DNA of 64,000 nt from Cymbidium sinense. Lineage: Eukaryota; Streptophyta; Magnoliopsida; Asparagales; Orchidaceae. The DNA is taken from NCBI GenBank assembly GCA_021442155.1, contig CM038222.1:107139121-107203120 (forward strand). The letters are read 5' to 3'. Position numbers and translations under genes: made by a program. Positions 35,831 to 47,003 of this stretch are shown here, one piece after another (position 1 is the stretch's first letter; the number at the start of each line of letters is the position of its first letter). Below the pieces are notes generated by a model that was not told the origin of the DNA, ran no database searches, and saw nothing but the letters and a program-made list of their open reading frames with translations.

Positions 35831-36129
35831 CTCACATATGGACTTATGATTGAAATATAAATCTATTTACAAGTAATTTGAAGTCAAATGAGTTTTGATT
35901 CATTTGACAATTTCAAGTTCAAGGGGGTGAACATGAGTTTGAATTAGGTTTGATTTTTGAATTGAGTTTTGATTTGCTGATTGAAGTTTATGTTTATATT
36001 TGGATTCATGATTGAAGGATTGATTGAATCATGAAGAAAATTAAGAGTTCGTCTTGATTTGAAATTGATTTGGCTAAGTTCAAGATTTTAACTTGAAAGG
36101 TTTAGGTTAGATTTTGATTGAATTTGATT

Positions 36130-36660
36130 TTTGGGGTTAGTTTTGGTTGTTTGAATTTATATTTCATTTATATATGTGAATATAAATAGTTTTGAGAAAA
36201 TTTCATGAGTTTGAACTGGTTTGAACATGATCTAGGCTAAGTCCTTAAGAGGGGATTAAAGGACTTAAGAAATATTTGAAATTTGGAATTTAAAATTGGA
36301 ATTTGATTTGATTGATTTGAATTTATATTTCATTTATATATGTGAATATAAATGAGAATATAAATGGGTTGTGAGAATTTCATGAGCTTGAATTGATTTG
36401 AACATGATCTAGGTTAAGTCCTGAAGAAGGGATTAAGGTCTTAAGAAAGATTTGTAATTTGGATTTGAATTTTGGATTTAGTTTGATTTATTGGAATTTG
36501 TATTTCATTTATATATATGAATATAAATGAAATTATAAATGAGTTATGAGAAAATTTCATGAGTTTGAATTGATTTGAACATGATTTAGGCTAAGTCCTT
36601 AAGAGGGGATTAAAGGACATTGGCAAGATTTGGAATTTCAATCATGAGCTTCAATCATAA
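36130..36660 (-). repeat. Tandem array of about 176-178-bp units (three copies)
   Basis: Each unit has ATTTCATTTATATATGTGAA, then GAATATAAAT, GAGAAAATTTCATGAG, TTGAACATGAT(C/T)TAGG, and AAGTCCT(T/G)AAGA(G/A)GGGATTAA. Three units are seen here; the equivalent array at 53530 has five. Confidence 0.85.
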
Positions 36661-37982
36661 GTTTTAATCATGGGGTTTCAATCATGTGGCATTGATTTGA
36701 GTTTGGAGAAAATCAATTAGGCTGGAATTGATTTAGGTTTGTTGTTGATTTGATTTGGAGTTTGACTTGAAAGAAGTAAGTAAGGAATATGGTTCAAACT
36801 ATAAGGTAGGCAAATTTTCTTAACACCCCTAAGGCAAGACCTAACCCTATGGCTAACTCTTCTAAGTCTCAAAGGCTAAGTTGAGTGTCAACCTAATCAC
36901 TAGATGTGTGTTAGGACTAATGATCTCTTAAAGTTTATGAGGAGTCCTATGTCTAAGATGAAGGGGTTGAGAACTCATCCTAAAAATGAGGTCAACATGC
37001 ATATTCAACAAGCCCCAGATGCTTTGCTCTGCCAAGTTTTTCCTATCACTCTTAAAGGGAAAGCTCGTACATGGTTTTATTCCCTCCCCCAATGAACCAT
37101 TCTCAACTTTGCTCATTTGGCTAAACTCTTTGCCAAACAATTTATTTCAAATTGAAGAATCATCAAAGACTATTCTCATCTTTTTGGAATTTACTAAAAT
37201 GAAGGGGAAACCTTTAAAGATTACTGTCAAAGATTCTCTTCTAAAGCTCGTCAAATTCCAGGAGTAGATCTAGAGTTACTTCGAGGCGTCTTTCTTGGAG
37301 GTCTTTGACTAGGGCCTTTCTACTCCTCACTAATGCAAGATATAGTACGATCTTACACTAATCTTATTCATTGAGTAGAGGTATAAATTACTATTGATGA
37401 AGTTATTACTACTCATAGAAGATAATTTAAGAATAACTCTAAGCATAAGTACGCATCAGAAGATATTACAACATTATCTCAAAATGAAAAAAGAAAAATA
37501 TTCAAAAGATTGATGACATTACAATACTCATAGTTATACTCGACTAAATACGTTTATGATTGATATCACAATGGAGATTTAGAATTCTGAATATCTCAAA
37601 TGGCCAAAATCATCTAAAAATCCAAATGGTGAAAATCAATCACAATATTGTTACTTTCATCATTTGAAAGAGCATTCAACTGAAAGCTACGTTTATCTAT
37701 AGGAAGAAATTGAACATTTAGTATGACAGGGACATATGGGGTGCTACTTGCTAGAACAAGGTACTGATCATCAAAAAGGACATGAGAGGAATCATGGTGA
37801 AGAAATTGTTGGAATTATTCAGTAAGAAATATCACCAATACTTATTTAAGGAAAGATCTCACCAGAACAGTGACTAAAGAAAGTTAAGTTTCTTTTTTAC
37901 ACTGTTGAAAATTTTAGAAGATTTTTTTTTTCTAAATAAGTTTTTATTATCAACAAAATATTCCTTTGTTGCATCCAATAAA

Positions 37983-38210
37983 ACCCCTTAAAAGGCATAC
38001 CCATGAGGAAGCCTATATGGGAAGTTGGTATTTGACAAGGTACTCACTAGAAAGACCTCATGAAGGTAAGTGATAGACAAAGTCTCCACTGATAACCCCT
38101 GGAAGGCACTCCCCTGAGGAAGCCTTGATGAGAAGCTAGTAATGGATAAGGTCCTCACTAGAAAGACCCCAAGCAAGCAAGTGGTTGATATAGTCTTCAG
38201 TCATTAAAAA
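37983..38210 (+). repeat. Two 113-bp tandem units
   Basis: CCCATGAGGAAGCCTATATG at about 38000 recurs as CCCCTGAGGAAGCCTTGATG at about 38111, each followed by a CTCACTAGAAAGACC word. They lie in the internal region of the gag-only element downstream of gag. Confidence 0.8.
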
Positions 38211-38750
38211 TCTTAGAAAGCAAAAGTCTTAGAAAGTACAGGTATATTAAAAATCTCATAAAGTAAAAGCCTCAGAAGGTACATGTACATTAAAATCCTT
38301 AGAAGATATAAATATATCAAAAGCCTTAGAAGGGAAAAACCTCAAAATGTATAGGTACATCAAAAACCTCAAAAAGTAAAAGCCTCAGAAAGTGCAACTA
38401 CATCAAAAATCTCGAAAGGTAAAAGCCTGAGAAGGTACAGGTACATTAAAAATCTTAGAAGGTAAAAGTCTGAGAAGGTACAGATACATTAAAATTTTAG
38501 AAGGAAAAAATCTCAGAAGACAAAAGCCTCAGAAGGTATAGGTACATCAAAAATCTTAGAAGAAAAAAGCTTTAGAAAGTACATGTACATTAAAAATCTC
38601 AAAAGATAAAAGTCTTAGAAGGTATAGATACATAAAAAATCTCAGAAGGAAAAACCCTCAAAAGATACAGGTATATTAAAAACCTCAAAAGGCAAAAGCC
38701 TCAAAAGATACAGATATACCAAAAATCTCAGGAAGTATATATAAATCATA
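38211..38750 (+). repeat. Tandem array of about 43-bp units (about 12-13 copies)
   Basis: The unit consensus is TCTTAGAAGGTAAAAGCCTC followed by AGAAGGTACAGGTACATTAAAAA. Units vary in sequence and some are truncated (for example at about 38298). A frame is not maintained and no unique spacers separate units, so it is a minisatellite. Confidence 0.9.
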
Positions 38751-38974
38751 ATCCTTTCGAAATCAAAGTCTCAAAAAGGATATATGATTATTGTCGTCAT
38801 TAGGGGATAAAATTTTTATAGAAAAATATAGATCTTTTATATTGGGACAAAGACCTTAACATGCATAAAAGATAAAACTAAAGCTTTTGAAAGTGGTTTA
38901 AGCACCGCTATCTACGATAGCTTTAACTTTTACTCAAATAAAAAATAAAAAAATGAAGGATCCTAGAATCAAAC

Positions 38975-39410
38975 TTGAGCTAGAATTTGGGATATGCACC
39001 GTCTAACTAGGTCAATTTCAAACCCATAGACTGGGGACAACTGGAGTCTGCAGAAGGGGTCACACACCGTCATAAAGGTCAGTGGAAGATTCTAGAATTT
39101 AGAGAAACTTAGAAGAACCTGAAAGCACACTTGAGCTTGAATTAGGGATACGTGCTACCTAACCAAGTCAATTTCAAATCTTGGGACCGAGGAGAATTGA
39201 AGCTTGCGAGGGGGCTCACACACCGTCATACATGTCAGTGGAGGATTCCAAAATTTTGAGAAAGTTGGAAGAAATTGAAAGCATATTAGAGCCTGAATTT
39301 AAGATACATGTCACCTAACTAGGTCACTTTCAAACCCCGAGACCGGGGAGAACTGAAGCTTGCAAAGGGGGTCACGTACCGTCACACAGGTCAGTGGAGG
39401 CCACTAGGGG
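38975..39410 (+). repeat. Three 156-bp tandem units
   Basis: TTGAGC(T)(A/T)GAATT starts units at 38975, 39131 and 39287, spaced 156 bp. Each contains CTAACTAGGTCA, GACCGGGGAGAACTGAAGCT and CACCGTCACACAGGTCAGTGG-like words with modest divergence. They are GC-richer than the surroundings. Confidence 0.9.
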
Positions 39411-39683
39411 AGAAAGGAAGAGATGCAATTTTTCCCCCATCCCCTCAGGGGTATTTATACTTGAGAATTGATTTTTTAAATTCTTTAAAAAATAATAATA
39501 AAAAGAAGCAAACTCTTCATATTCTAAAAAATATATCTATAAAAAAATTTTCATCTTCTTTAAAAAAAAAATAAGAGAAAATTATTCATATTTTAAATAA
39601 AAAAAACTCTTCACATTCCTCATTAAAAAACTCTTCATCTTCTAAATACAAAAAACTCTTTATATTCCTCATAAAAAAGGTTT

Positions 39684-39687
<4 letters not shown>

Positions 39688-39725
<38 letters not shown>

Positions 39726-39744
39726 TCTCTTTCTCTCTCTCTCT
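39688..39744. repeat. (CT)n microsatellite
   Basis: An almost pure CT run with three CTTT interruptions in the 3' internal region of the gag-only element. Confidence 0.97.
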
Positions 39745-39960
39745 TAATTTCTCATGAGTAAGGGAAAGAAAATAAAATAAAATAGTTATAATAATTATAA
39801 TTATAATATATATAATATTAAATAAAATAATAATTAAATTAAATAAGTAATTATTAAAATATATATAATAATGAAAAAGTATACATTATTTTGAATTTTA
39901 ATAATATTTAAAATATTTATTAAAATTTTTTTTGGATGAAGTTAAAGTTATCATCAAAAT

Positions 39961-39973
39961 ATAGGAGGGCAAA
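39961..39973 (+). promoter_or_regulatory. Polypurine tract
   Basis: ATAGGAGGGCAAA lies immediately before the TG of the 3' LTR, the expected site for plus-strand priming. Confidence 0.7.
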
Positions 39974-40821
39974 TGATATATCACACATAAAATTTTAAAA
40001 TAATGCAAATATGTTATTTTACATAATAAAATTAAATGTCTCAATAATACAAGTTTAACGTCACTAAAATCGGGTCAAGTAAAGCTCAAATGAACTTAAA
40101 TTAGGCCCAAAAGGTATACTTAAAAACTTTGAGACATTAATTGAATAGTCAAATTATTTTCAAATTTGATTTGCTTATAGTCGAATTGAGCGGCTCGACG
40201 AGATGAATCCAACGACTCTAAGATCACTCAAATTAGAGGCTGTTTGAATGGTCAAATCACTAAAAAACTATATATGATCAAATGAATCGATACAAATCGT
40301 CCGATGGAATGTTTTGAGATTTTTGGCTACAATAACCAAAATACCCTCTTACAATCCTATAAATAGGACCACATTCTTGTCATGAGAGATATAATGAGAT
40401 AGAAGTGAACTTAGGAGAAAGTTGGTAGAGAGCTAGAAGTTTGAAGTTTGTCATCACCACTGTTGTCGTCGATCGCCGCCTATTGTCATCGCTGAGTGTC
40501 ACCAATTACCATTATAGGTCAACTACCATTGTGTAGTTGTTTGTTACTTGATTATGAAATTCTCATTACCAGGCTTTCTCATATACAAACTTGTAATCCC
40601 GTTATTGGGAGAACTTAAACTTTGTACTCCAAAATAGATATATAGTGGAGCTTTTTTATTGGGCTAGGCCCCGTGATTTTTTTCCCTCTTTCTGGGATTT
40701 TTCCACATAAAAAATCTAGACTTTGTTATTCTCTTTTCAACTATCTATTTGTGTGCTAGATTTTCATACAAGCTAAGGCATGAAGTTTTATTCTATCACA
40801 ATTGATTTTCTGCATGCAACA
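39974..40821 (+). mobile_element. 3' LTR of the gag-only element (848 bp)
   Basis: It runs from TGATATATCACACATAAAA to CATGCAACA. Its TATA box is better kept than in the 5' LTR: CTATAAATAGG with TATAAATA at 40358-40365. It is followed by the AGCAC target duplication. Confidence 0.88.
40358..40365 (+). promoter_or_regulatory. TATA box of the LTR promoter
   Basis: TATAAATA within CCTATAAATAGGACC. The 5' LTR equivalent at 28053 reads TATAAGTA. Confidence 0.7.
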
Positions 40822-40826
40822 AGCAC

Positions 40827-41145
40827 AATAATTACATTTGTTCAATAACATTTGCACCAATAAATCCTAATTAGTTAAAGATAATTAAAGTGCTTAGAAA
40901 ATAAGTCAGAAAATTGAAAAAAAAGAGTGTTTGGATGACAAGAGAAATGGAGGATGATTTGCGAGGGAAAAGAGTGATGAATTTGGGATGACAAATTTAT
41001 TAAAAGGAACATCAAGTAAAAAAATAGCTAATTTTTTTTATTTAAATTATTTGATTGCTTGAAAAAGAAATGTAGCATAAAAAAATGCAATGTGAATTAA
41101 GGTAACATATTTGGATTATTTTAGGTTGTTTGACTGAAAAGTCTA
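40827..41145. other. Short unique AT-rich spacer between elements
   Basis: This is sequence between the target duplication of the gag-only element and the start of the next LTR at 41146. No gene or repeat is recognised; it is probably old host DNA or an eroded element. Confidence 0.6.
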
Positions 41146-41409
41146 TGTTGACCTTATTTTTGGAGTAAAGCTAAAATTCATCTTCTTAAACATAGGATTT
41201 GATTTAGGCACTAAGGTCTTTCTCAAACTAGGACACTTCTAGAGGTTAGGTGAACGCTAAACTTAAGCCTAGAAGACATCTTCAAAAGGCTTAACCTTAG
41301 GGTTGAACCCTGACCTAGGTTAGCTAGAACCTATCTATCTCAAACCCAGATTAATTGATTATAAATCAAACATTAACTAAGACCAAATGACTTCAATCTT
41401 AATTTGATT

Positions 41410-42680
41410 TATTAGGGTTCAATTTGATCTAATGGTTAAGTTGACCCAAATTGACCCATTTGGGCTTAAAAAACTACTAAATCTAAACTTACTCTAATCC
41501 AATTGAAATTCAACTCATACAAACTCATTTGAAATTTAATTGAACTTGATTGAACCTTAATTGTAATCTTGAATCAAATTAACCAAATTTAACCCATAAC
41601 TCAAGTTTACCCAATTCAACCCTTCAAGGACAAAATTTAATTCAACTTGACTTAAGCCAAACTGATTTAATCCAAATCTCATGATCACTCAAATCACTTA
41701 ATTGAACATTTCAACTCGCATCAATCAACCCAATTTGATCATTTGATCCACTTAAACCAACTTAATCCAATTTGGCCTAAAGGTCCAAATTGAGGCAAAA
41801 CTTAATTCAATCTGAATTAAATCCAATCAAAGCCACCAATCACCTCTAAATTCATCATTGAACATGCTCCAACACTTAATTGATTTTAATTGACCCAATC
41901 AAGCCAATTGACTCACTTCACCCAATTTGGCCTTTTTGAGTCAAATCTTAATTTAACCCAAATTGGACTAAATCAATCCAGCCAATCACTTCCAAAATGT
42001 TTGTTGATCATGACTAATCACTCAATTACAATCAATTAAATCGAATTGTCCTAATTTAACCTTTAACTCAAGCTGACCCAATTTGACCTAAAATATCAAA
42101 TTGAGACAAAACTTGATTCAAGCCAAATTGGATTGAACCAACACTTACAATCATTTCTAAATTAATTATTGAACACTCTCCAATCACAAATTGAAATCAA
42201 TTTGATCAACCCAAGCCAGTTGACCCATTTAGCCCAATTTGATCTAGAGGGTCAAATTTAAGTAATACACATTCTAAACTAAATCAAATTAAATCAAAGC
42301 CTCCAAATACTTTTAAATGATCATCAAACATAACTCAACTCATCATCCAACCAATTTGGTCAATTTGACCAAATTGGCCAACTTAGCTTATTTGACCCAT
42401 GTGAACCCATATGGTCAAATTCAAGTACAATCAAATTAAACCAAATTGATTGCACTAATAAATTCCAAATCAAAATTTAAACATAATCCAATAGCCCTCT
42501 TGACCCAATTTGGTCAATTAGCCAACCTAACTCATTTGAACTTAAATTGATCTATATAGGCAAAATTGAGCCAAACCTAACTAAACCAAGTCCAAACCCA
42601 ATCAAACTTAGCATGACTCACCCTTTGGTCCATGTAAACTTATCTAAGTTCACTCAACCCAAACCAGGTGAACCAAATAA
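41410..42680 (+). repeat. TTGACC-rich section of the truncated LTR
   Basis: Repeated TTGACCCA, CAATTTGACC and AATTTGATC words, more diverged than in the other copies. The gene-like frame at 42547-42759 lies in this repeat. Confidence 0.75.
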
Positions 42681-43701
42681 CCAAAAATATAATAAATACC
42701 TAAAATTCGAAGATCTAACCCCTCCCTTTGCCTTGGGCAGCCACATTCGCATGCCTTGAACTATGCTATGCTGATTCGACATGACTCAAAGCTATTGGAC
42801 TCAACCATTGCCTAAGGAGAGGTCACCCTCACTTTAGCTGACCCTTGGTTCCACCCCCATGACATGTTCACTTCATCTCAAGTTACCAAAGCTCTCAAGC
42901 CACTAGGGGACATCTACCTCACCAGTTCCATGCAATTTATGGCTAACCTCACTAGCCGGATGGCTGTTAGGACCCGAACCAACTCTTTTGATTGATTCAC
43001 GTAGGGAGGAGGGTATATACCTCCTTTTTTTTTCAATTCAAGCACACACCATCTTCACAACACAACCCTTAATACCTTAAATTCTCAGAGCTCCCCGTGC
43101 ACCCCACTACCAAGAAGACCAACTCTTCTTTCAACCTGATCCTTCCTCACACCCAGCTCCACTAAAACTATATGAAATCTAAATTAACTCTTTCTACCCC
43201 TTCATCTCACTCTAACAAATTGAAATAAAATGAGAATAACTCAATTCGAGCACTAGAAACCACTCCAAGATCAACTTTGATGAGGTTCATTGTGATGCTT
43301 AGTTCACAAGGAAATGGCAGGGAGACAACTTGTGAGTTTTTCAATAAGGCTTCACCACTTTAAGGTGAAACTACTCCAGTCGTTGGGCTGCCAATCTTGA
43401 GCTTTAGAAAGATAAAATTTGGTAGGGATCTTGGTCTTTTGTGAAGTATTTTTGCATTTGATGTGAATCAAGCTATATGATCTCCATTAAATTCATTCTT
43501 TGAACATTTTGGAGTCAATTCCACCATCAAATAAGCTCTGGCTAACTCAGATCGAGTAGTGATAACTGAATAGTGTTCATCTCTCACTGAAGGTCAATGA
43601 TTGATCATCCACTGTTCATCTTACATGATTAAGATAAATGGCTGTGATTAAATGCGTTAAAATTTTTGATTTAATTCCTTTTAATTTATGAGATTAATCT
43701 C

Positions 43702-43726
43702 GACCATTCAATCCATGATCGAATGT
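43702..43726. repeat. LTR inverted repeat (hairpin), copy at 43.7 kb
   Basis: GACCATTCAATC, loop CAT, GATCGAATGTCT; homologous to the hairpin at 56656 but with paired and unpaired substitutions. Confidence 0.6.
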
Positions 43727-46700
43727 CTAAGATGAAAGCACATCCACCCTTGCTGAGTTAGCAACCATACATGATGTTTTAAATAACCAGCCACACGATA
43801 CCACGTGAAAAGTGCTGATGGGATGCCAACTATATAAATCGATTAATTAGGATTAAAAATCAATTAAAATGGTGAGAGCTTCTAAAAATTATAATTAAAT
43901 GTAGAAAAATCTATAAAATATAAATAAACCCATTTTGAAAAGCTTAGATAGAGGAGAATTTAAAAAAATAATAAAGCTCTAATTTATATTAAGTATATAA
44001 TGATTAATTAAAATTTAAAGTTTTTTAATTAGTATAATTAAGCCCTAATTACTTTGCTAGTTGGCTTGAAATTTGGGATGATTGTCTGCCTCCCACAAAA
44101 TTTTCAAGTTAATAGGTTGAGTAATTTATAAAATCCAAATTTTCAAACTCAAAATAATCATTTTATAAATAAATAAAATAAGAAACATTATGAAATTAGT
44201 CATGGGAGGCTAATTATGTGTTGAAATAGTAATGGTGACTAGAAAAACTAATTAAGACATTTGGTCTTAATTATTTCTCAAAATCACCTTAAGGGATCTT
44301 TATTTAATTAATTAAATCATTAATTACCCCAAAGATTAGAAAACTCATAGTAATTAGTGTAGTTCTCTAATAATTTTGACCAAGATCTTTTTGTGCTTAC
44401 CTAATAAAGAGGTTTTCAATTAAATCAAAATTCCCAATTTATTTGGAGTATTTTAAGTGTAATAGATGATTTTGAGTTTTCTCTATTTCTTCAATTAACC
44501 CTTAATTATAACCCTAATTTCATTAGAACTTTTAATGCATATTTATTTCATGTTTATGCTTCTCTAGTAATTATTTTCATAATTTTTGGGCTTATATTTA
44601 AGGTGTAATTGAATTTTTGAGCTCTTTGAGCTTAATTGGCTAAATAATTAATTAATCTTAATTAATTTATGAAAATCACCTAAATCACTTAATGAATAAA
44701 AGTGGGTTATGGGTTAATCTTAGTTATTTTTTCTCTTGATTAGGATTAGATAACTTAAATCTCAAATCAACCTTTAATTAACTTGATTAGGCTTTAAGTA
44801 TGATAATCTTTATGTGAATGACTTTAGGAGTTAATGATTTCAAATAAGTCATCAGCTTAATTAATTTACTTATGTCATTTATAAATTTACATTTTATATG
44901 TTTCATGCATCAATATTTAAAAAATAAATAAAAGATTTTATTTAATTACATACTTTGGATTAATACTGTGGCTATTATCAAGAATAAATCTTAAATTGTT
45001 TCCTTTAATAAATTAAAATATTTATTAGTCTAAATATAAATTAACTTAAATAATTAAAATTTGAATTCAATCCTATATGTATGAATTATAATTTTGAAAG
45101 GTATATAGTCTGGAAACCCAAGGTCGCTAGTTTGAAGGAGATCTTGATATTTCGTACCCTTAGTACTAATGACATTTACCTTGAGATTTATAGTAAGGTT
45201 AAATTATTTTTATTTACATATTTAGATATTTTAAAATATTGATAATTTCATCATTATATCTATATATATGTGCATGTGTATGAATTAACAAGTATATAGT
45301 TTGGACATCCTAAAAGTGCGAGACTTTATGCAGTTCCAAGGGTCTTAGATAACTTCAGTTTTATGGTTCAATGACATGTACTTGTATAAATTCAATATAC
45401 TAATGTGTATGTATATGTATAAGGAATGATTAAATTATCTTTATTACAAAATTCATGCATCATATACTTATACCTATACTAAATATCAACAAAGAAAATT
45501 CTTTAATAAATTCATGCATCAAAGTGAGATATATTCAAGCGACATATATGTATGTACTTATTAAATTTAATCACTTTATTAAATATACCATTCAATTAAA
45601 TGAATACTAAGAAGTGATGAAGCAAAGTTAAAGAGATATCATCAAACTGGTCATGATTTGAATTTATTAATATTAAGATGTCTTTTATATTTAGTTAAGA
45701 GCAATTAAGTCAAATCCAAAAACATAAGTTAATAAAAAAATTTATAACATTTCATTAAGATGATCAAAAGTCATAAAATTGACCTTTAGATTCAACCTAA
45801 GATTAGGGATTAAGGTAGATCACACTCCTTCTTTCTCTCATTAAAATTCTAAGTTCAAATAAAATAAAAAATATAATTAAATTTAAATGTATAATTCATT
45901 TTAAATTATTAATCATTTAAAATATAGTCATCTTTTAGTAAGGAATTTAAACATTCATCCTTAAATAAATTCAAACATTGAAGCCTAGTACATGACATAC
46001 CACACTAAGTCACATCACACACATTAGAATGCTAAGTCACCTATCCTAATGTTAGGTTAGGCCAGTGCTTTATTATGATGAATTTATGTTTTGTTTTATG
46101 ATGTATAATTTTAGACTAGATCTTAGGATTATTTTTGAGTTGTCTTCATATTAAGGAGACATTAGACTAATGATATATTTTTATAGAGGATTATGTTTAA
46201 GGGATTATGGTGTTTATTTTTAAGATGTATATAGGGGACACTACACAGATCTGAGGGTATACTTATTGAAGTAATCAAGTATGATATTTAGGTATGATGT
46301 ACTATCTTGAAAGATAGAGGCATCACCCTTCAATGGACCTAATCACCTAATAAGGACTCCTAAGGCATGATGGGTCTTCGAGTATACTAGAGATTTTTTT
46401 ACCTACTTTACATGGATGAATAAAGTAGGATTTATATTAAACTAGGCTCTAAAGTTCCCTATGGGGGAAAGCCCTTATAGTTAATTACATCCTAAGAAAT
46501 GTGAATTCTTTAGGAATACTCTCGATTAAAGTAGGCAATTATTATCTTCAAAGATTTCAAAGGTAAGACTATTAATAAATTGGTTATGTTTAGAAAGTCA
46601 AATAGGATGGTTCAAAAGGAGAGAATTATTTTGGAAGCCAAAGAGGATAAGTAGGGAATGCTCATGATACTAGGAGACTTAGTGGGCATTCTAATCTATC

Positions 46701-46917
46701 CTATAGTTGGGCTTTTATAAATTTGAAAATAAAGAGATCAATTTAGTTGAAGTTAACATTTTATTAGAAAGCTAGGGCTTATATTCCAACAACACAAGAT
46801 TGTGAGAATGCCTAAGAGGTGAGAATTTTTGCTCGTATCCCAAAGAAAATAGCCACCTCGGATCCTAAGCCTAGGGAGCTTTAGTAAGAGCTAAAGCATG
46901 ACCACAATCTAAGTGAA

Positions 46918-47003
46918 GATGGGTATATGGTTTACCTCCACAAGAAAGAGTAAACTATCCGATGGGTATATGGTTTACCTCCACAAGAAAGAGTAAACCA
47001 CCC
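46918..47003. repeat. 43-bp tandem duplication
   Basis: GATGGGTATATGGTTTACCT plus CCACAAGAAAGAGTAAAC is repeated at 46918 and 46961 with one or two changes. It is single-copy in the other LTRs. Confidence 0.92.

Larger units (their letters stand above)
29161..36997 (-). mobile_element. Giant solo LTR of the Tat-like family (7,837 bp)
   Basis: It is bounded by the exact 5-bp duplication TGCAT (29156-29160 and 36998-37002). Read on the minus strand it begins TGTTGACCTCATTTTTAGG at 36997 and ends TTTCACTACA at 29161. The same ends bound the LTR at 53109-61239, which is followed by a primer site and gag. No gag or pol lies inside, so this is an LTR left by LTR-LTR recombination. Shared blocks in order (plus coordinates): AAAGTAAAGTAGGATTTATT (29457), CTTACAACCGCCTGAGGG (30009), GTAGCCAAGCTCAACTC (30720), the hairpin (33768), the TTGACC section, and a tandem array. 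Short open frames inside it (for example 34337-34588 and 34967-35179) fall in repeated noncoding sequence. Confidence 0.9.
28561..37835 (+). pseudogene. gag of the gag-only element, split by a solo LTR
   Basis: The first ATG is at 28561, 20 bases after the primer-binding-like site. The left part (to 29160) ends in FKLPNIESYNGTSDPYEHIN, the entry to the gypsy gag domain. The frame resumes exactly at 37003 with QQAPDALLCQVFP, LKGKARTWFYSLP, FAHLAKLFAKQF and YCQRFSSKARQIPGVD. Further on, YCYFHHLKEHSTESY and EEIEHLVxQGHMGCYL resemble the knuckle-like C-terminal region of such gags. Several stops (for example after SQQD and SLPQ) show it was decaying. Nothing resembling protease follows. Gag would form particles; pol must come from another element. 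Confidence 0.85.
27690..40821 (+). mobile_element. Non-autonomous gag-only Ty3/gypsy-type LTR retrotransposon (TR-GAG-like), with a nested insertion
   Basis: The LTRs are at 27690-28518 and 39974-40821. Target duplications are AGCAT (27685-27689) and AGCAC (40822-40826), one mismatch. A primer-binding-like site follows the 5' LTR, and a purine-rich tract precedes the 3' LTR. The internal region holds gag and then only tandem repeats: no protease, reverse transcriptase or integrase is seen. Subtracting the 7.84-kb solo LTR nested in gag leaves an element of about 5.3 kb. Gag-bearing, pol-less plant elements of this kind have been called TR-GAGs. They rely on pol from another element. Confidence 0.85.
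41146..46205 (+). mobile_element. Giant Tat-like LTR, 3'-truncated (plus orientation)
   Basis: It begins TGTTGACCTTATTTTTGGAG and follows the order of the complete LTR at 53109: terminal block, TTGACC section (41410-42680), hairpin (43702), AT-rich middle, TAGTCTGGAAACCCAAGG block (about 45105) and the CACATTAG...CTAAGTCACC...GGTTAGGCCAG block (46022-46060). It lacks the 178-bp tandem array. It breaks off near 46205, where an oppositely oriented copy starts, losing about the last 2 kb. The left flank is GTCTA; no matching right duplication was found. Confidence 0.7.

Noticed and set aside
38211..38750. CRISPR-like array of regular repeats
   Set aside because: The units are contiguous with no unique spacers, they vary in sequence, and they lie inside a plant LTR element. 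It is a minisatellite.
42547..42759. Pro/Asn-rich 70-codon frame
   Set aside because: It comes from the TTGACC-type repeat section and has no homologous frame in the other copies.
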